DNA of 9,903 nt, taken from Peptococcaceae bacterium (lineage in GTDB: Bacteria; Bacillota; DSM-12270; Thermacetogeniales; Thermacetogeniaceae). The stretch spans positions 1-9,903 of the forward strand of contig PKYJ01000130.1 of NCBI GenBank assembly GCA_003132605.1. Direction: 5' to 3'. The notes beneath the pieces are model-generated. The model did not search any database, was not told the DNA's origin, and was given only the letters and a program-made list of their open reading frames with translations. How positions within the stretch are numbered: position 1 is the first letter of the stretch; each line of letters opens with the position of its first letter. Made by a program: the position numbers and the translations under genes. This document shows positions 1 to 6,934 of this stretch, piece after piece.

Positions 1-339
1 ATCAAACACCCAGTGGGGGATGCCGGAAGCCGAGACAATTTTCAGGTTGACGGCGGCATCGCCATGATAGGAGTCCGGCGCCGCGGTCAACAGGATCTCC
101 ACCCCGGCGCCCCGGTTATGCAGGTGGCGCCCCGCCACCAGCCCATCTCCCCCATTGTTGCCCGGTCCCGCCAGGATCAGCACTTTCCGGCCTGACGGAC
201 GGCGCTCCCAGAAGCGCTCCAGGAGGTACTGCACCACGCTGAGGCCGGCGTTCTCCATCAAAACCACACCCGGTATGCCGTAGCGCTGCCCCGCCTCCTG
301 GTCAAGGGACCGCATTATCGCTGCCTTCACAAGCCTCAT
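1..339 (-). CDS. nnrE: NAD(P)H-hydrate epimerase (YjeF_N domain), 3' end cut by window
   Basis: The 113 visible residues match the start of the YjeF N-terminal domain family, which epimerises the R and S forms of damaged NAD(P)HX so that the partner dehydratase can repair them in the cytoplasm. Seen: an opening MRLVKAAIMRSLD, a VVLMENAG stretch (residues 25-32), and the glycine-rich GPGNNGGDGLVAGRHL motif (58-73) that is the family hallmark. The frame stays open to base 1. The ATG at 339 has an AGGCAGG-like site just upstream; in-frame TTG and GTG codons lie 1 and 3 codons earlier. In many bacteria this domain is fused to a C-terminal ADP/ATP-dependent dehydratase (NnrD); that part would lie outside the window, so fusion cannot be judged. 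It follows acpS by 53 bases on the same strand and is probably co-transcribed with it, a common pairing in Firmicutes. Confidence 0.93.
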   Translation of the reverse strand, partial: MRLVKAAIMRSLDQEAGQRYGIPGVVLMENAGLSVVQYLLERFWERRPSGRKVLILAGPGNNGGDGLVAGRHLHNRGAGVEILLTAAPDSYHGDAAVNLKIVSASGIPHWVFD

Positions 340-387
340 CAACTGCACCTGCCTAACTTATTGGAATGTGCGAGGCAAGAGGCTCCC

Positions 388-408
388 ACTTCTCACTTCT
401 CGCTTCTC
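388..408. repeat. Heptamer tandem repeat (3 copies) at the acpS stop codon
   Basis: Plus-strand reading gives ACTTCTC, ACTTCTC, GCTTCTC in a row, flanked by degraded copies GGCTCCC (381-387) and GCATCAC (409-415). Short arms TGCGAG (369-374) and CTCGCA (406-411) bracket the repeat and could pair. The repeat supplies the last codons and the TGA stop of acpS on the minus strand. Function unknown; it could be a low-complexity repeat dispersed in the genome. Confidence 0.7.
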
Positions 409-785
409 GCATCACAGATGGCCACCACCGCAGCGCAGGCATGATCCCGGCTGTGGGAGAGGCTGACCTCCAGTCCGGCAATCCCCGCCCCCGCAGCAAG
501 GGCAGCAGTCTTCCCGGCCAGGCGGATCTCCGGCCTGCCCGACTCCAACGAGACCTCGATCTCCCGCCACCCCAAGACCACCCCGGGCAGGGCACGGCTG
601 CAGGCCTTGCGCACCGCCTCTTTAGCCGCAAACCTGGCGGCAAAGGAGGCCGCCGGGCAACTGCGTCCCGTGCAGTAGGCGATCTCCCGGCCGGTGAACA
701 GGCGCCCCATCAGCAGGCGGCGCCTGGTCAGCGCCCTCTCCATGCGTTCAATATCGACAATGTCAATGCCAACACCGATGACCAC
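393..785 (-). CDS. acpS: Holo-[acyl-carrier-protein] synthase
   Basis: Transfers 4'-phosphopantetheine from CoA to the active serine of apo-ACP, activating it for fatty acid synthesis in the cytoplasm. From the GTG start the protein is 130 residues, close to the usual 120-126. Seen: the N-terminal GVGIDIVDIERM motif with metal-binding Asp8, FTGREIAYC, and FAAKEAVRKA with Glu56, then the C-terminal SLSHSRDHACAAVVAI strand. The frame opens further up to a TTG at 842, but a consensus TATAAT lies inside that extension (831-836), and the GTG at 785 is preceded by a purine-rich GGTGGGGA site and gives the family's standard N-terminus, so GTG is preferred. The last residues ARSEK and the stop come from a heptamer repeat rather than conserved family sequence. 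nnrE follows 53 bases downstream. Confidence 0.95.
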   Translation of the reverse strand: MVIGVGIDIVDIERMERALTRRRLLMGRLFTGREIAYCTGRSCPAASFAARFAAKEAVRKACSRALPGVVLGWREIEVSLESGRPEIRLAGKTAALAAGAGIAGLEVSLSHSRDHACAAVVAICDARSEK

Positions 786-830
786 GATGTCCCCACCCCG
801 GTTGACGATCTTAAGCTGCTGTTTTAAGCC

Positions 831-839
831 ATTATAGCA
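831..839 (-). promoter_or_regulatory. Extended -10 promoter for acpS-nnrE
   Basis: Read on the minus strand, TGC-TATAAT (839 to 831) is a perfect -10 hexamer with the TGn extension. No TTGACA-like box is found 16-18 bases upstream, which fits an extended -10 promoter. Transcription would start near 824, giving a leader of about 40 bases to the GTG at 785. Its position inside the longer open frame argues against the TTG start at 842. Confidence 0.55.
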
Positions 840-916
840 CAAAAATCCCCTGATCCCTCATGCTACGGATGTTCTTGGCCGTCGTCTTCGTTATGGGTGC
901 CGCCCTAACATATCGA

Positions 917-946
917 TTGACATGCCTGACATGAATGATTTATAAA
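917..946 (+). promoter_or_regulatory. Sigma-A type promoter for the membrane fusion protein gene
   Basis: A perfect -35 TTGACA (917-922) is followed by TTATAA (940-945, spacer 17) or TATAAA (941-946, spacer 18). Transcription would begin near 953 and give an unusually long leader of about 180 bases to the GTG at 1137. No protein gene is seen in the leader; it contains several hairpins. Confidence 0.6.
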
Positions 947-980
947 TTGATAAGAACTACTCGGCCGTTTTTTGGAGCTT

Positions 981-1086
981 CATGACACTCGAAGCCGTCA
1001 TGCCACGAAACCGTCCGTGAAGCGGGAGACGGACGGCTTTTAGCACCAGGCGGGTGGCAAGCTCCTGTATCTAAGCGCAGTACAGG
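981..1086 (+). promoter_or_regulatory. Structured 5' leader with three hairpins, possible attenuator
   Basis: Three perfect inverted repeats follow one another in the leader: CATGAC (981-986) with GTCATG (997-1002); CCGTCCGT (1011-1018) with ACGGACGG (1029-1036), followed by CTTTT (1037-1041); and CCTGTA (1064-1069) with TACAGG (1081-1086). A competing pairing GCTTC (977-981) with GAAGC (991-995) excludes the first stem. The middle hairpin with its short T-run resembles a weak intrinsic terminator lying before the gene, which would allow attenuation. I do not recognise a known riboswitch class here. Confidence 0.4.
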
Positions 1087-1123
1087 CAGTGGCAGTTGAC
1101 TAAGCTGCATTATCGCCATATAT

Positions 1124-1130
1124 GGGGGAG
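1124..1130 (+). promoter_or_regulatory. Ribosome binding site deciding the GTG start
   Basis: GGGGGAG sits 6 bases before the GTG at 1137. The in-frame ATG at 1122 overlaps this site and has no ribosome binding sequence of its own, so the GTG is the better start. Confidence 0.6.
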
Positions 1131-1136
1131 AAGCAA

Positions 1137-2243
1137 GTGGAGGAGAGGCAAGCAACCAGCCAGGACAAGAACGCGACTAACGGATCCCGGAAAAAAATCG
1201 GTCTGGCGATCGGCGCCCTGGTGCTGCTTGCAGCCATTGCCGGGGGAATCTGGTACTGGCATTATCTGCAGGTCATCATCAGCACCGATGACGCCCAGGT
1301 AACAGGCGACATTACCGACATCAGCCCAAAAATAGCCGGACGGCTGGAGAAGATTGATGTTTCTGAGGGAGATATGGTCACGGTCGGCCAGAAATTGGCC
1401 GAACTGGACAACGCTGCTCTGTTGGTATCTATGAGCCAGGCCGAAGCTGCCCTGGAACTGGCCAGGGCCAACTACGACAAACTCCCGGATGACGTCAAGT
1501 CCGCCCAGGCAGGCGCTGACAAGGCCGGCCAGGGACTGCTGGCGGCCCAGGCCCAGGTAAAAGTTGATGATTTCTCTCTCAGCGACGCTAAAAGGAACCT
1601 GGATGAGACACAGGCCCTCTATTCGTCAGGCGCCGCCTCCCAGGAGGCACTCGATACCGCCCAGTCCAAGTACGGATCGGCACAGGCGAAATTGGACGCT
1701 GACACGGCTAACGTCCAGTCGGCCCAGTCAGCCCTACAGGATGTCCAGGCCAAACTGGAGGCGGTCAACAACACCAGCGCCGATAGTTACCTGGCCCAGT
1801 TGAAGCAGGCCCAGGCCGCCTACGATAACGCCAAGCTGACCAATGACGAATCCTTTATCTATGCCACCATCAGCGGCACCGTCGTCCGCCTGCCGGGCGT
1901 GGTCGGGGAATACCTGTCACCGGGCACACCCATCCTGTCAATTTCCAATCTCCAGGCAACCTGGGTGTCGGCCAAGGTCGAGGAGACCGATTACGGCCGC
2001 CTCCATCTCGGGCAGAAGGTCGACGTCCGGGTCGACGCCTATCCGGGCAAGGTTTTTTCCGGACAGGTGATCGAGCTGGGCGGAGCGACGCAATCAACTT
2101 TTGACATGCTCCCGATCGAGAGCGACACCGGCAACTACACCAAGATCACGCAGCGGGTGCCGGTGAAGATCACAGTCACCAACAAGGGGAGCTATGTCTT
2201 GAAGCCGGGAATGTCGGTGGAGGTCAAGATCCACACGGCATGA
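1137..2243 (+). CDS. EmrA/HlyD-type membrane fusion (periplasmic adaptor) protein
   Basis: Adaptor subunit of a multidrug or secretion efflux pump; family members anchor in the inner membrane and link an MFS or ABC pump to the outside. From the GTG the protein has 368 residues. Seen: a short charged N-terminus, one membrane helix (about residues 20-43, [20 protein letters not shown]), the EmrA-like [20 protein letters not shown] and first half-lipoyl segment (about 50-92), a long Ala/Gln-rich coiled-coil hairpin (about 95-235, many AQ pairs), the second half-lipoyl and beta-barrel domains ([20 protein letters not shown], then [15 protein letters not shown]), and the near-C-terminal [13 protein letters not shown] typical of EmrA. 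No EmrB-type transporter follows: the next gene is convergent and overlaps by 20 bases, so the pump partner must be elsewhere or the protein acts with several pumps. An in-frame ATG at 1122 would add five residues. Substrate cannot be inferred. Confidence 0.92.
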   Translation: MEERQATSQDKNATNGSRKKIGLAIGALVLLAAIAGGIWYWHYLQVIISTDDAQVTGDITDISPKIAGRLEKIDVSEGDMVTVGQKLAELDNAALLVSMSQAEAALELARANYDKLPDDVKSAQAGADKAGQGLLAAQAQVKVDDFSLSDAKRNLDETQALYSSGAASQEALDTAQSKYGSAQAKLDADTANVQSAQSALQDVQAKLEAVNNTSADSYLAQLKQAQAAYDNAKLTNDESFIYATISGTVVRLPGVVGEYLSPGTPILSISNLQATWVSAKVEETDYGRLHLGQKVDVRVDAYPGKVFSGQVIELGGATQSTFDMLPIESDTGNYTKITQRVPVKITVTNKGSYVLKPGMSVEVKIHTA

Positions 2244-3261
2244 CGGCTCGCACCGCCTCCAGGGCGGCCTCAACGTCAGCGGCGCTCACCATGCGGTTGG
2301 CTACCATCCTGATCCGCTGCGGCGCAGAAGAGCCTGCCAGTACGCCCCGGTCCCGTAAGCGCATCAGGAATTCCCCGTCGGTGATCCGTGACGTCAACTC
2401 ATAACTGACAATGTTCGTCTGCACCCGCCGGGGATCGATGATAATGCCTGGAATGACGGCCAGGCCCCCGGCCAGGTGTTTGGCGTTGGCATGGTCTTCC
2501 GCCAACCGGTCGACCATCTTCTCCAGGCCCACAATCCCGGCAGCCGCCAGCACCCCGGCCTGCCTCATCCCGCCTCCCACCAACTTCCGGGCCTTTCTGG
2601 CACGAGTCACGACATCCCTGGTTCCGGCCAGCAGCGAACCCACCGGGGCGCTCAAGCCCTTGGACAAGCATACCGTCACCGAATCGGCGTAACGGGTGAA
2701 GTCGGTTACCGGACATCCGGCAGCTACGGCAGCGTTGAAGATCCGGGCACCGTCAAGGTGCACCGACAGTCCGTGCTCCCGGGCCAGGTCGTAGATCTCC
2801 CGCATATTCTCCACCGGAGTGATGGCACCGCCGCCCCGGTTGTGGGTGTTCTCCAGGCAGATCAGGCGCGTCTCCGGAAAGTGAGGGTTCGGAGGGCGAA
2901 AGGTCTTCTCAATGGCCTCGGCTGTGAAGATCCCGTCCCGGTCATCGACCAATCGAGGCAGCACCCCGGCCACCCGGGCCAGACCTCCGACCTCGTAATA
3001 GTAGATGTGAGCCTCGGCGCCGACGATGATCTCCTCGCCCGGGCGGGTGTGCGCCAGCAGGGCCACCAGATTGCTCATGGTGCCGCTGGGCACAAAAAGG
3101 GCGGCCTCCTTGCCCACCTTCTGCGCCCCCAACTCCTCCAGCCGGTTGATGGTTGGGTCCTCACCATAGACATCATCACCCACAACGGCCTGGGCCATCG
3201 CCAGCCGCATCTCCTCAGTCGGCCAGGTTACGGTATCGCTGCGCAGATCGATCACATGCAT
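2224..3261 (-). CDS. ltaE: Low-specificity L-threonine aldolase, PLP-dependent
   Basis: Cleaves L-threonine and L-allo-threonine to glycine and acetaldehyde; cytoplasmic, fold type I PLP enzyme. At 345 residues it has the usual length. Seen: the family opening [27 protein letters not shown] (28-42), phosphate-binding PSGTMSN (58-64), EAHIYYYE with the stacking His85, the ENTHNRGGG loop (137-145), LDGAR (169-173) whose Asp contacts the PLP nitrogen, and [12 protein letters not shown] with the Schiff-base Lys201. The ATG at 3261 lies only 3 bases from GGGGAG; the GTG two codons later (3255) is better spaced at 9 bases and gives the common [10 protein letters not shown] start, so either may be used. 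It lies 31 bases after ychF on the same strand and is probably in one transcript with it. Its last 20 bases overlap the end of the convergent membrane fusion protein gene. Confidence 0.95.
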   Translation of the reverse strand: MHVIDLRSDTVTWPTEEMRLAMAQAVVGDDVYGEDPTINRLEELGAQKVGKEAALFVPSGTMSNLVALLAHTRPGEEIIVGAEAHIYYYEVGGLARVAGVLPRLVDDRDGIFTAEAIEKTFRPPNPHFPETRLICLENTHNRGGGAITPVENMREIYDLAREHGLSVHLDGARIFNAAVAAGCPVTDFTRYADSVTVCLSKGLSAPVGSLLAGTRDVVTRARKARKLVGGGMRQAGVLAAAGIVGLEKMVDRLAEDHANAKHLAGGLAVIPGIIIDPRRVQTNIVSYELTSRITDGEFLMRLRDRGVLAGSSAPQRIRMVANRMVSAADVEAALEAVRAVMPCGS

Positions 3262-3292
3262 CCTCTCCCCTATCGTTATCTCACATTCTTGG

Positions 3293-4366
3293 TCAGATAT
3301 TGAAACGGAAATTGATTATGTCTCCGTCCTGGACGACGTAGTCCTTGCCATCCAGGCGCATCAGACCCTTCTCCTTGACCTTGCTCATATCCCCCAGCCT
3401 GACCAGGTCGTCGTAGTTGACCACTTCGGCCCGGATGAACCCCCGTTCGATGTCGCTATGGACCTTGCCGGCAGCGGCCCGGGCCAGTGTCCCGGCCCTG
3501 ATCGTCCAGGCGCGCACCTCGTCCTCACCGGCGGTGAGGAAGGAGATCAGCCCCAGGCGGCTGTACATCGCTTGAGCCACCCGGTTGATCCCCGGTTCGG
3601 CGATCCCCATGGCGCCAAGGAAGGCCGAGCGCTCGTCCGCCTCCAGGCTGGCGATCTCCGTCTCCAGTTGGGCGCAGATGGTCAAGACCGGAATGTTCCT
3701 GGCAGAGGCGTAAAGCTCGAGTTCCGCTTCACCAGCGTAACCGCCCCGGTGCAACTGGTCCTCGTCGATGTTGACCGCCACCAGGGCCGGTTTGACCGTC
3801 AAGAAGCCCAGAGAACGCACCGCCTGCCACTCCTCCCCGGCCAGATCGGCCTCCAGCAGCGGCTGGCCGGCATCGAGGGTGGCCTGGCAGCGGCGCAGCG
3901 CCGCCTGCTCGACCAGGGTCTCGCCCTTGATCTTCTTGCCGGCCGCGATCCGCTCCAGCCGGGTCTCCACCACCTGCAGATCCGTCAGGATCAGCTCCGC
4001 GTCCACATTTTCCAGGTCGCGGGCCGGATTCAGGCTTTCCTCCACGTGGGGTATGGTATCGCTGCGGAACGCCCGCACCACGTGGATCAGGGCATCCACA
4101 TCCCGCACCGCAGCCAGGAAGGCGGCCCCCGATCCGCGGCTCAGGCCCGGAACGTCGATGACCTCCAGGGCGGCGGGAGTATACTTGCGGGGATGATATA
4201 AACCCGCCAGGAAATCCAGGCGGGCATCCGGAATGCCGGCAGTGTGGACATTTGTTTTGGTACGTCCGGCAAAGTTGGAGGTCTCGGCGCCGGCGCAGGT
4301 CAGCAGGTTGAAAAGAGTGGTTTTGCCTACCAGGGGCAGGCCGATCAGGCCACAGGTCAAGGCCAA
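3293..4366 (-). CDS. ychF: Divergent YchF/OLA1-family NTPase with C-terminal TGS domain
   Basis: YchF proteins are Obg-related P-loop NTPases that prefer ATP, bind ribosomes and act in stress or redox control. Seen in 357 residues: P-loop [12 protein letters not shown] (9-20), DVPGL as the G3 motif (71-75), a VNIDE motif (198-202) matching the family's NxxE in place of NKxD, and a C-terminal TGS region (about 277-357) with [33 protein letters not shown] and a final [10 protein letters not shown], all very close to classical YchF. The G domain is unusual: the classical NYPFCTIEPN switch segment is replaced by [14 protein letters not shown], and the GASKGEGLGN loop after G3 is shortened to SRGSGAA. 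This looks like a paralogous subfamily rather than the housekeeping copy. Start is TTG at 4366, with GAGGTG 7 bases upstream. It is followed by threonine aldolase; the hemerythrin gene lies 116 bases upstream. Confidence 0.88.
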   Translation of the reverse strand: MALTCGLIGLPLVGKTTLFNLLTCAGAETSNFAGRTKTNVHTAGIPDARLDFLAGLYHPRKYTPAALEVIDVPGLSRGSGAAFLAAVRDVDALIHVVRAFRSDTIPHVEESLNPARDLENVDAELILTDLQVVETRLERIAAGKKIKGETLVEQAALRRCQATLDAGQPLLEADLAGEEWQAVRSLGFLTVKPALVAVNIDEDQLHRGGYAGEAELELYASARNIPVLTICAQLETEIASLEADERSAFLGAMGIAEPGINRVAQAMYSRLGLISFLTAGEDEVRAWTIRAGTLARAAAGKVHSDIERGFIRAEVVNYDDLVRLGDMSKVKEKGLMRLDGKDYVVQDGDIINFRFNI

Positions 4367-4420
4367 TTTGTTTCACCTCGCCAACCAGTATATTTGTTTT
4401 GAACAAAAATTAAAAGAAAC

Positions 4421-4441
4421 GTATAAGTGCAGCTAGGGCTT
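4421..4441. repeat. Two-copy intergenic element, copy A (upstream of ychF)
   Basis: The 21-base core starts GTATAAGTGCA and ends CTAGGGCTT; 19 of 21 bases match copy B at 6923-6943. Similarity continues to the left (AAAAGAAAC at 4412-4420 against AAGGAAACAA at 6913-6922). Both copies have the same orientation and lie 50-60 bases upstream of a minus-strand gene. In this copy AGTGC (4426-4430) can pair with GCACT (4447-4451), with an inner GGG/CCC. Confidence 0.65.
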
Positions 4442-4482
4442 CCCCGGCACTAGTGAAACGCTTTTGCTGCAAACATCAATAT

Positions 4483-5022
4483 TCATATATCGCCGGTCGC
4501 CTGTTCAACCACCGAGCTATACTTCTCGTGGATCAGCCTCCGATCGAACTCCCAGAATTCTTGCAGCATGCCATCCTGCTCCTCCCGGCTGAAATACTCC
4601 ATGCAGGGGAAGAAAAATTGCTTATCTTCCTTGAGGATATGAACAAGATAGAACTCTACCAGTTCCCTGATGCAGGCAGCCGCCTCCGCCATCGCATCCA
4701 ACCGCCCCTGGGCATATTGCTCTTTTGCCTGGTCCAGCCGGCCGACCACGCTTCTGGCATACTTATGCTCCTCGAGCAGTTCTTCCATGATCCGCTTGTG
4801 CTCCGGAGAAATCGGCTTGGAGGCCAGATCCCGGAAGAGGATATCCTCCTCCTTGCCGTGGTGGCAGCGGTCGGCGTAGACTCGAATAAAGTCCACGGCA
4901 ACATTCACAAAATTAACGTCCAGGCTGCCCAGTCGGTTCATCTCATCCAGTTGTAATCCCATCTTTCTGATCATGCGTTCGATCAACCGGTGTTCGCGCA
5001 TCAATGGACCTACAGGTTTCAT
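4483..5022 (-). CDS. Hemerythrin HHE-domain protein
   Basis: Predicted cytoplasmic four-helix-bundle protein with a non-heme di-iron site; relatives bind O2, respond to NO or take part in iron-sulfur repair. Of 179 residues, the ligand pattern is clear: His11 (REHRLIE), His54-His55 with Glu58-Glu59 (CHHGKEED), His86 (EEHKYAR), and His128 with Glu132 (VHILKEDKQFFFP), in the order expected for HHE domains. No membrane segment or signal peptide is seen, and no fused sensor domain. The ATG at 5022 is chosen because AAGGGAG lies 7 bases upstream; an in-frame TTG at 5028 sits on top of that site. It has its own promoter with a palindromic operator (5066-5094) and sits between the ahbCB genes and ychF on the same strand. 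Role in O2, NO or iron handling is inferred from family only. Confidence 0.92.
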   Translation of the reverse strand: MKPVGPLMREHRLIERMIRKMGLQLDEMNRLGSLDVNFVNVAVDFIRVYADRCHHGKEEDILFRDLASKPISPEHKRIMEELLEEHKYARSVVGRLDQAKEQYAQGRLDAMAEAAACIRELVEFYLVHILKEDKQFFFPCMEYFSREEQDGMLQEFWEFDRRLIHEKYSSVVEQATGDI

Positions 5023-5065
5023 CGGCAAGCTCCCTTCAAGTATCGAGTAGACTGTTTTTTGTTGT

Positions 5066-5094
5066 TATATAGTTAGCCATTTGCTAACTTTAAA
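5066..5094 (-). promoter_or_regulatory. Promoter of the hemerythrin gene with a palindromic operator in the spacer
   Basis: On the minus strand, TTTAAA (5094-5089, 4 of 6 to TTGACA) and TATATA (5071-5066) are 17 bases apart. The spacer is exactly GTTAGC-AAATG-GCTAAC, part of a perfect 7-bp inverted repeat AGTTAGC/GCTAACT (5071-5089) with a 5-base centre. A symmetric site filling the -35/-10 spacer is the classic position of a repressor operator. The regulator is not identified; the half-site does not match an FNR/CRP consensus I know. Confidence 0.5.
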
Positions 5095-5146
5095 CGTCAA
5101 TGATTTTTCAAATGCTTCGTGAATCTGTTTGCAAGCCCAGCAAACC

Positions 5147-5623
5147 TCAATCTTCGAGGAAATACTTCATGCCGCTCTTTTTCAGTTCGTCAGTGCTGAA
5201 GATCATCCGGTAATTATCGATGCCACTGGCCTTGGCTAGCCGGGAGGCGATCTCCTGACAGTCCTCCCGCTTCCGGCCGTGTACCATGGTGAACAGGTTG
5301 TAGGGCCAGTCAGGCGGGTAGGCCGGGCGCTGGTAGCAATGGGTGACCTCCTGGAAGCCGGCCATGATCCCGCCCACTTCCTCGATTCGCTCATCCGGGA
5401 CCTGCCAGACGATCATGGCGTTGGCCACGTAGCCCAGGTCTTGATGCTTCACCGCCACCCCGAAGCGGCGGATGATCCCCCGCTGGAGAAAGTCCTCGAT
5501 CGCTGCCAGCAGTTCCTCTTCGCCCATATCGAGTTGGCCGGCCAGAACCTGAAACGGCCGGCTGACCAGGGGAATGCCCTCCTGCAAGACCCTCACGATC
5601 TCCTTGTCTCTTTCGCTTAGCAC
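5147..5623 (-). CDS. ahbB: Siroheme decarboxylase subunit (AhbB-like, Lrp/AsnC fold)
   Basis: AhbA and AhbB together remove the C12 and C18 acetate carboxyls of siroheme, giving 12,18-didecarboxysiroheme in the alternative heme pathway. The 158-residue product has an AsnC-type helix-turn-helix (about 3-55, LSERDKEIVRVLQ to QRGIIRRFG) and a ligand-binding half with the AhbB-type signature HCYQRPAYPPDWPYNLF (95-111) followed by MVHGR (113-117), including His95 and His115. A helix-turn-helix alone could suggest a regulator, but this signature and the adjacent ahbC argue for the enzyme. The start is the GTG at 5623: AAGGAG (5630-5635) stands 6 bases upstream and the protein then begins MLSERDKEIV as in relatives; an ATG at 5686 would add 21 atypical residues. 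It lies 69 bases after ahbC, same strand. The AhbA partner is not in the window. Confidence 0.87.
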   Translation of the reverse strand: MLSERDKEIVRVLQEGIPLVSRPFQVLAGQLDMGEEELLAAIEDFLQRGIIRRFGVAVKHQDLGYVANAMIVWQVPDERIEEVGGIMAGFQEVTHCYQRPAYPPDWPYNLFTMVHGRKREDCQEIASRLAKASGIDNYRMIFSTDELKKSGMKYFLED

Positions 5624-5629
5624 GTCATT

Positions 5630-5635
5630 CTCCTT
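5630..5635 (-). promoter_or_regulatory. Ribosome binding site for ahbB
   Basis: AAGGAG on the minus strand with a 6-base spacer to the GTG at 5623. It decides that start over the in-frame ATG at 5686. Confidence 0.6.
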
Positions 5636-5692
5636 CCGCCAAGAGGCCGGCACCCGGCGTGGTACCCGGTGTGCCTGTTTCAGCATTTGCGT

Positions 5693-6868
5693 TCACCCAG
5701 CCTGAATCTCTTCGTCAGTCAGGTAACAGGCCGGGTCCTCTGCCCAGAAATCCTGGTAGACCGCCTCCGCCCGGCTGCGGAAATTGCCGTTGCAGATCTC
5801 AAGCCAGCGGCAGCGGGCGCAACGACCCTTCAGCAATGGCCGCCGGTTCTTGAGCCCGGCCAGCACCGGCTGGCCGGGGTCGGTCCAGATATCCCCGAAC
5901 CTCCGCTCCCGCACGTTGCCAAAGCTGTGGTTGAGGGTGAACTGGTCCGGGTGCACATTGCCCTCCCAGTCCACAGCAGCGATGGCGATGCCGGTCCGGT
6001 TGCCTCCGTTCATACTGAGCAGTTCATATGCTCGCCGGGCGCCATCCGGATCCTGCTCAAGCAGCTTCAGATAGAGATAGACACCGTCGGCGTGGTTGTC
6101 TACCGTGAGGATCTCCTTGGCAATCCCCCGGTGGTGGAAGTCCAGGGTGCGCTCCATGATCAGGTCGAGCGCTTGCCGGGACTGGACGTGGGTGAGGTCC
6201 TCATCCTGCATCGCCTTTCCCCGTCCGCTGTATACCAGGTGATAGAAGCAGGCCCGGGGAATGTTCTCCTGCTCCAAAAGGTCAAAGATAGCCGGAAGCT
6301 GATCGTAATTGCGACGGCTGATAGTAAAACGCAGGCCGACCCGCACGCCGGCCTGCAGACAGTGGCGAATCCCTGCCAGTGCCGCCTCGAAAGCCCCTGA
6401 CCGGCCGCGGAAGCGGTCGTTGACCGCACCGATACCGTCAAGGCTGACCCCCACGTAGCCCACCCCGATCGACCGGAAGTGGCGGGCAACCTCAGGCGTG
6501 ATCAGAGTGCCGTTGGTAGAGATTGTCGACCGCAGCCCCAGGCCGGCAGCATAACCGGCCAGCTCGAAAAAGTCCGGGCGCAGCAGCGGCTCGCCGCCGG
6601 AGAACAGGATCACCGGCACATTGAAGGCAGCCAGGTCATCCAGGAGCCTTTTCCCGGCGCCGGTGTCCAACTCCCGGGCATGCCGGCCCTGGCTGGCGCT
6701 GGCATAGCAGTGCACGCAACGCAGATTGCAGGCCCTGGTACAGTTCCAGACCACCACCGGACCGCGCCCCGCCACCGTTCCATGCTCCTGGCCCCTGGCG
6801 GCCTGGCTGTAGCGCAGCGAGTCGCCATAGTTTTCTGTCTCACAAAGCAGCTTGCTGATGCTGATCAT
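5693..6868 (-). CDS. ahbC: Radical SAM 12,18-didecarboxysiroheme deacetylase (AhbC/NirJ family)
   Basis: AhbC removes the two acetate side chains of 12,18-didecarboxysiroheme to give Fe-coproporphyrin III; NirJ does the related step in heme d1 synthesis. The 391-residue product has the typical AhbC opening MISISKLLCETENYGDSLRY, then VVVWNCTRACNLRCVHCYA with the cluster-binding Cys47, Cys51 and Cys54 (CxxxCxxC), the SAM-binding FSGGEPLLRP, and STNGTLIT. The C-terminus carries Cys350, Cys353, Cys359 and Cys381 in a SPASM-like arrangement for an auxiliary [4Fe-4S] cluster. The pairing with ahbB supports AhbC over NirJ or a peptide-modifying SPASM enzyme. Start ATG at 6868 follows GGGGGATGG. A TATAAT box lies about 40 bases upstream. 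ahbD, the last enzyme of the route, is not in the window. Confidence 0.9.
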   Translation of the reverse strand: MISISKLLCETENYGDSLRYSQAARGQEHGTVAGRGPVVVWNCTRACNLRCVHCYASASQGRHARELDTGAGKRLLDDLAAFNVPVILFSGGEPLLRPDFFELAGYAAGLGLRSTISTNGTLITPEVARHFRSIGVGYVGVSLDGIGAVNDRFRGRSGAFEAALAGIRHCLQAGVRVGLRFTISRRNYDQLPAIFDLLEQENIPRACFYHLVYSGRGKAMQDEDLTHVQSRQALDLIMERTLDFHHRGIAKEILTVDNHADGVYLYLKLLEQDPDGARRAYELLSMNGGNRTGIAIAAVDWEGNVHPDQFTLNHSFGNVRERRFGDIWTDPGQPVLAGLKNRRPLLKGRCARCRWLEICNGNFRSRAEAVYQDFWAEDPACYLTDEEIQAG

Positions 6869-6907
6869 TCGTTTCCATCCCCCAACACACTACTTGTCTG
6901 TATAAAT

Positions 6908-6934
6908 ATTATAAGGAAACAAGTATAAGTGCAA
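6908..6934 (-). promoter_or_regulatory. Putative promoter for ahbC-ahbB
   Basis: Minus strand: a perfect -10 TATAAT (6913-6908) with TTGCAC (6934-6929) 15 bases upstream, a short spacer. Transcription would start near 6901, leaving a 30-base leader. The -35 lies within the two-copy element, so that element may serve as promoter or operator sequence. Confidence 0.4.

Noticed and set aside
1096..1124. TTGACT ... TATATG as a second promoter just before the membrane fusion protein gene
   Set aside because: Transcription would start at or beyond the ribosome binding site at 1124-1130, giving a transcript that cannot use the chosen start.
2476..3303. Long plus-strand open frame of 275 codons opposite threonine aldolase
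   Set aside because: It is the shadow of a well-supported PLP enzyme gene in G+C-rich DNA, and its translation shows no family motif.
3458..4201. Plus-strand open frame of 247 codons opposite ychF
   Set aside because: It runs wholly within ychF, is rich in Arg, Gly and Gln as expected for an antisense shadow, and has no motif.
5127..5145. GTTTGC/GCAAAC inverted repeat after ahbB as a terminator
   Set aside because: The stem is only 6 bp and no T-run follows on the minus strand.
5147..5623. Reading the AsnC-like gene as an Lrp-family regulator
   Set aside because: The HCYQRP...DWPYN signature and the adjacent ahbC fit siroheme decarboxylase; Lrp regulators lack this signature.
5669..6400. 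Plus-strand open frame of 243 codons opposite ahbC
   Set aside because: It is the antisense of a radical SAM gene with intact cysteine motifs; no independent support.
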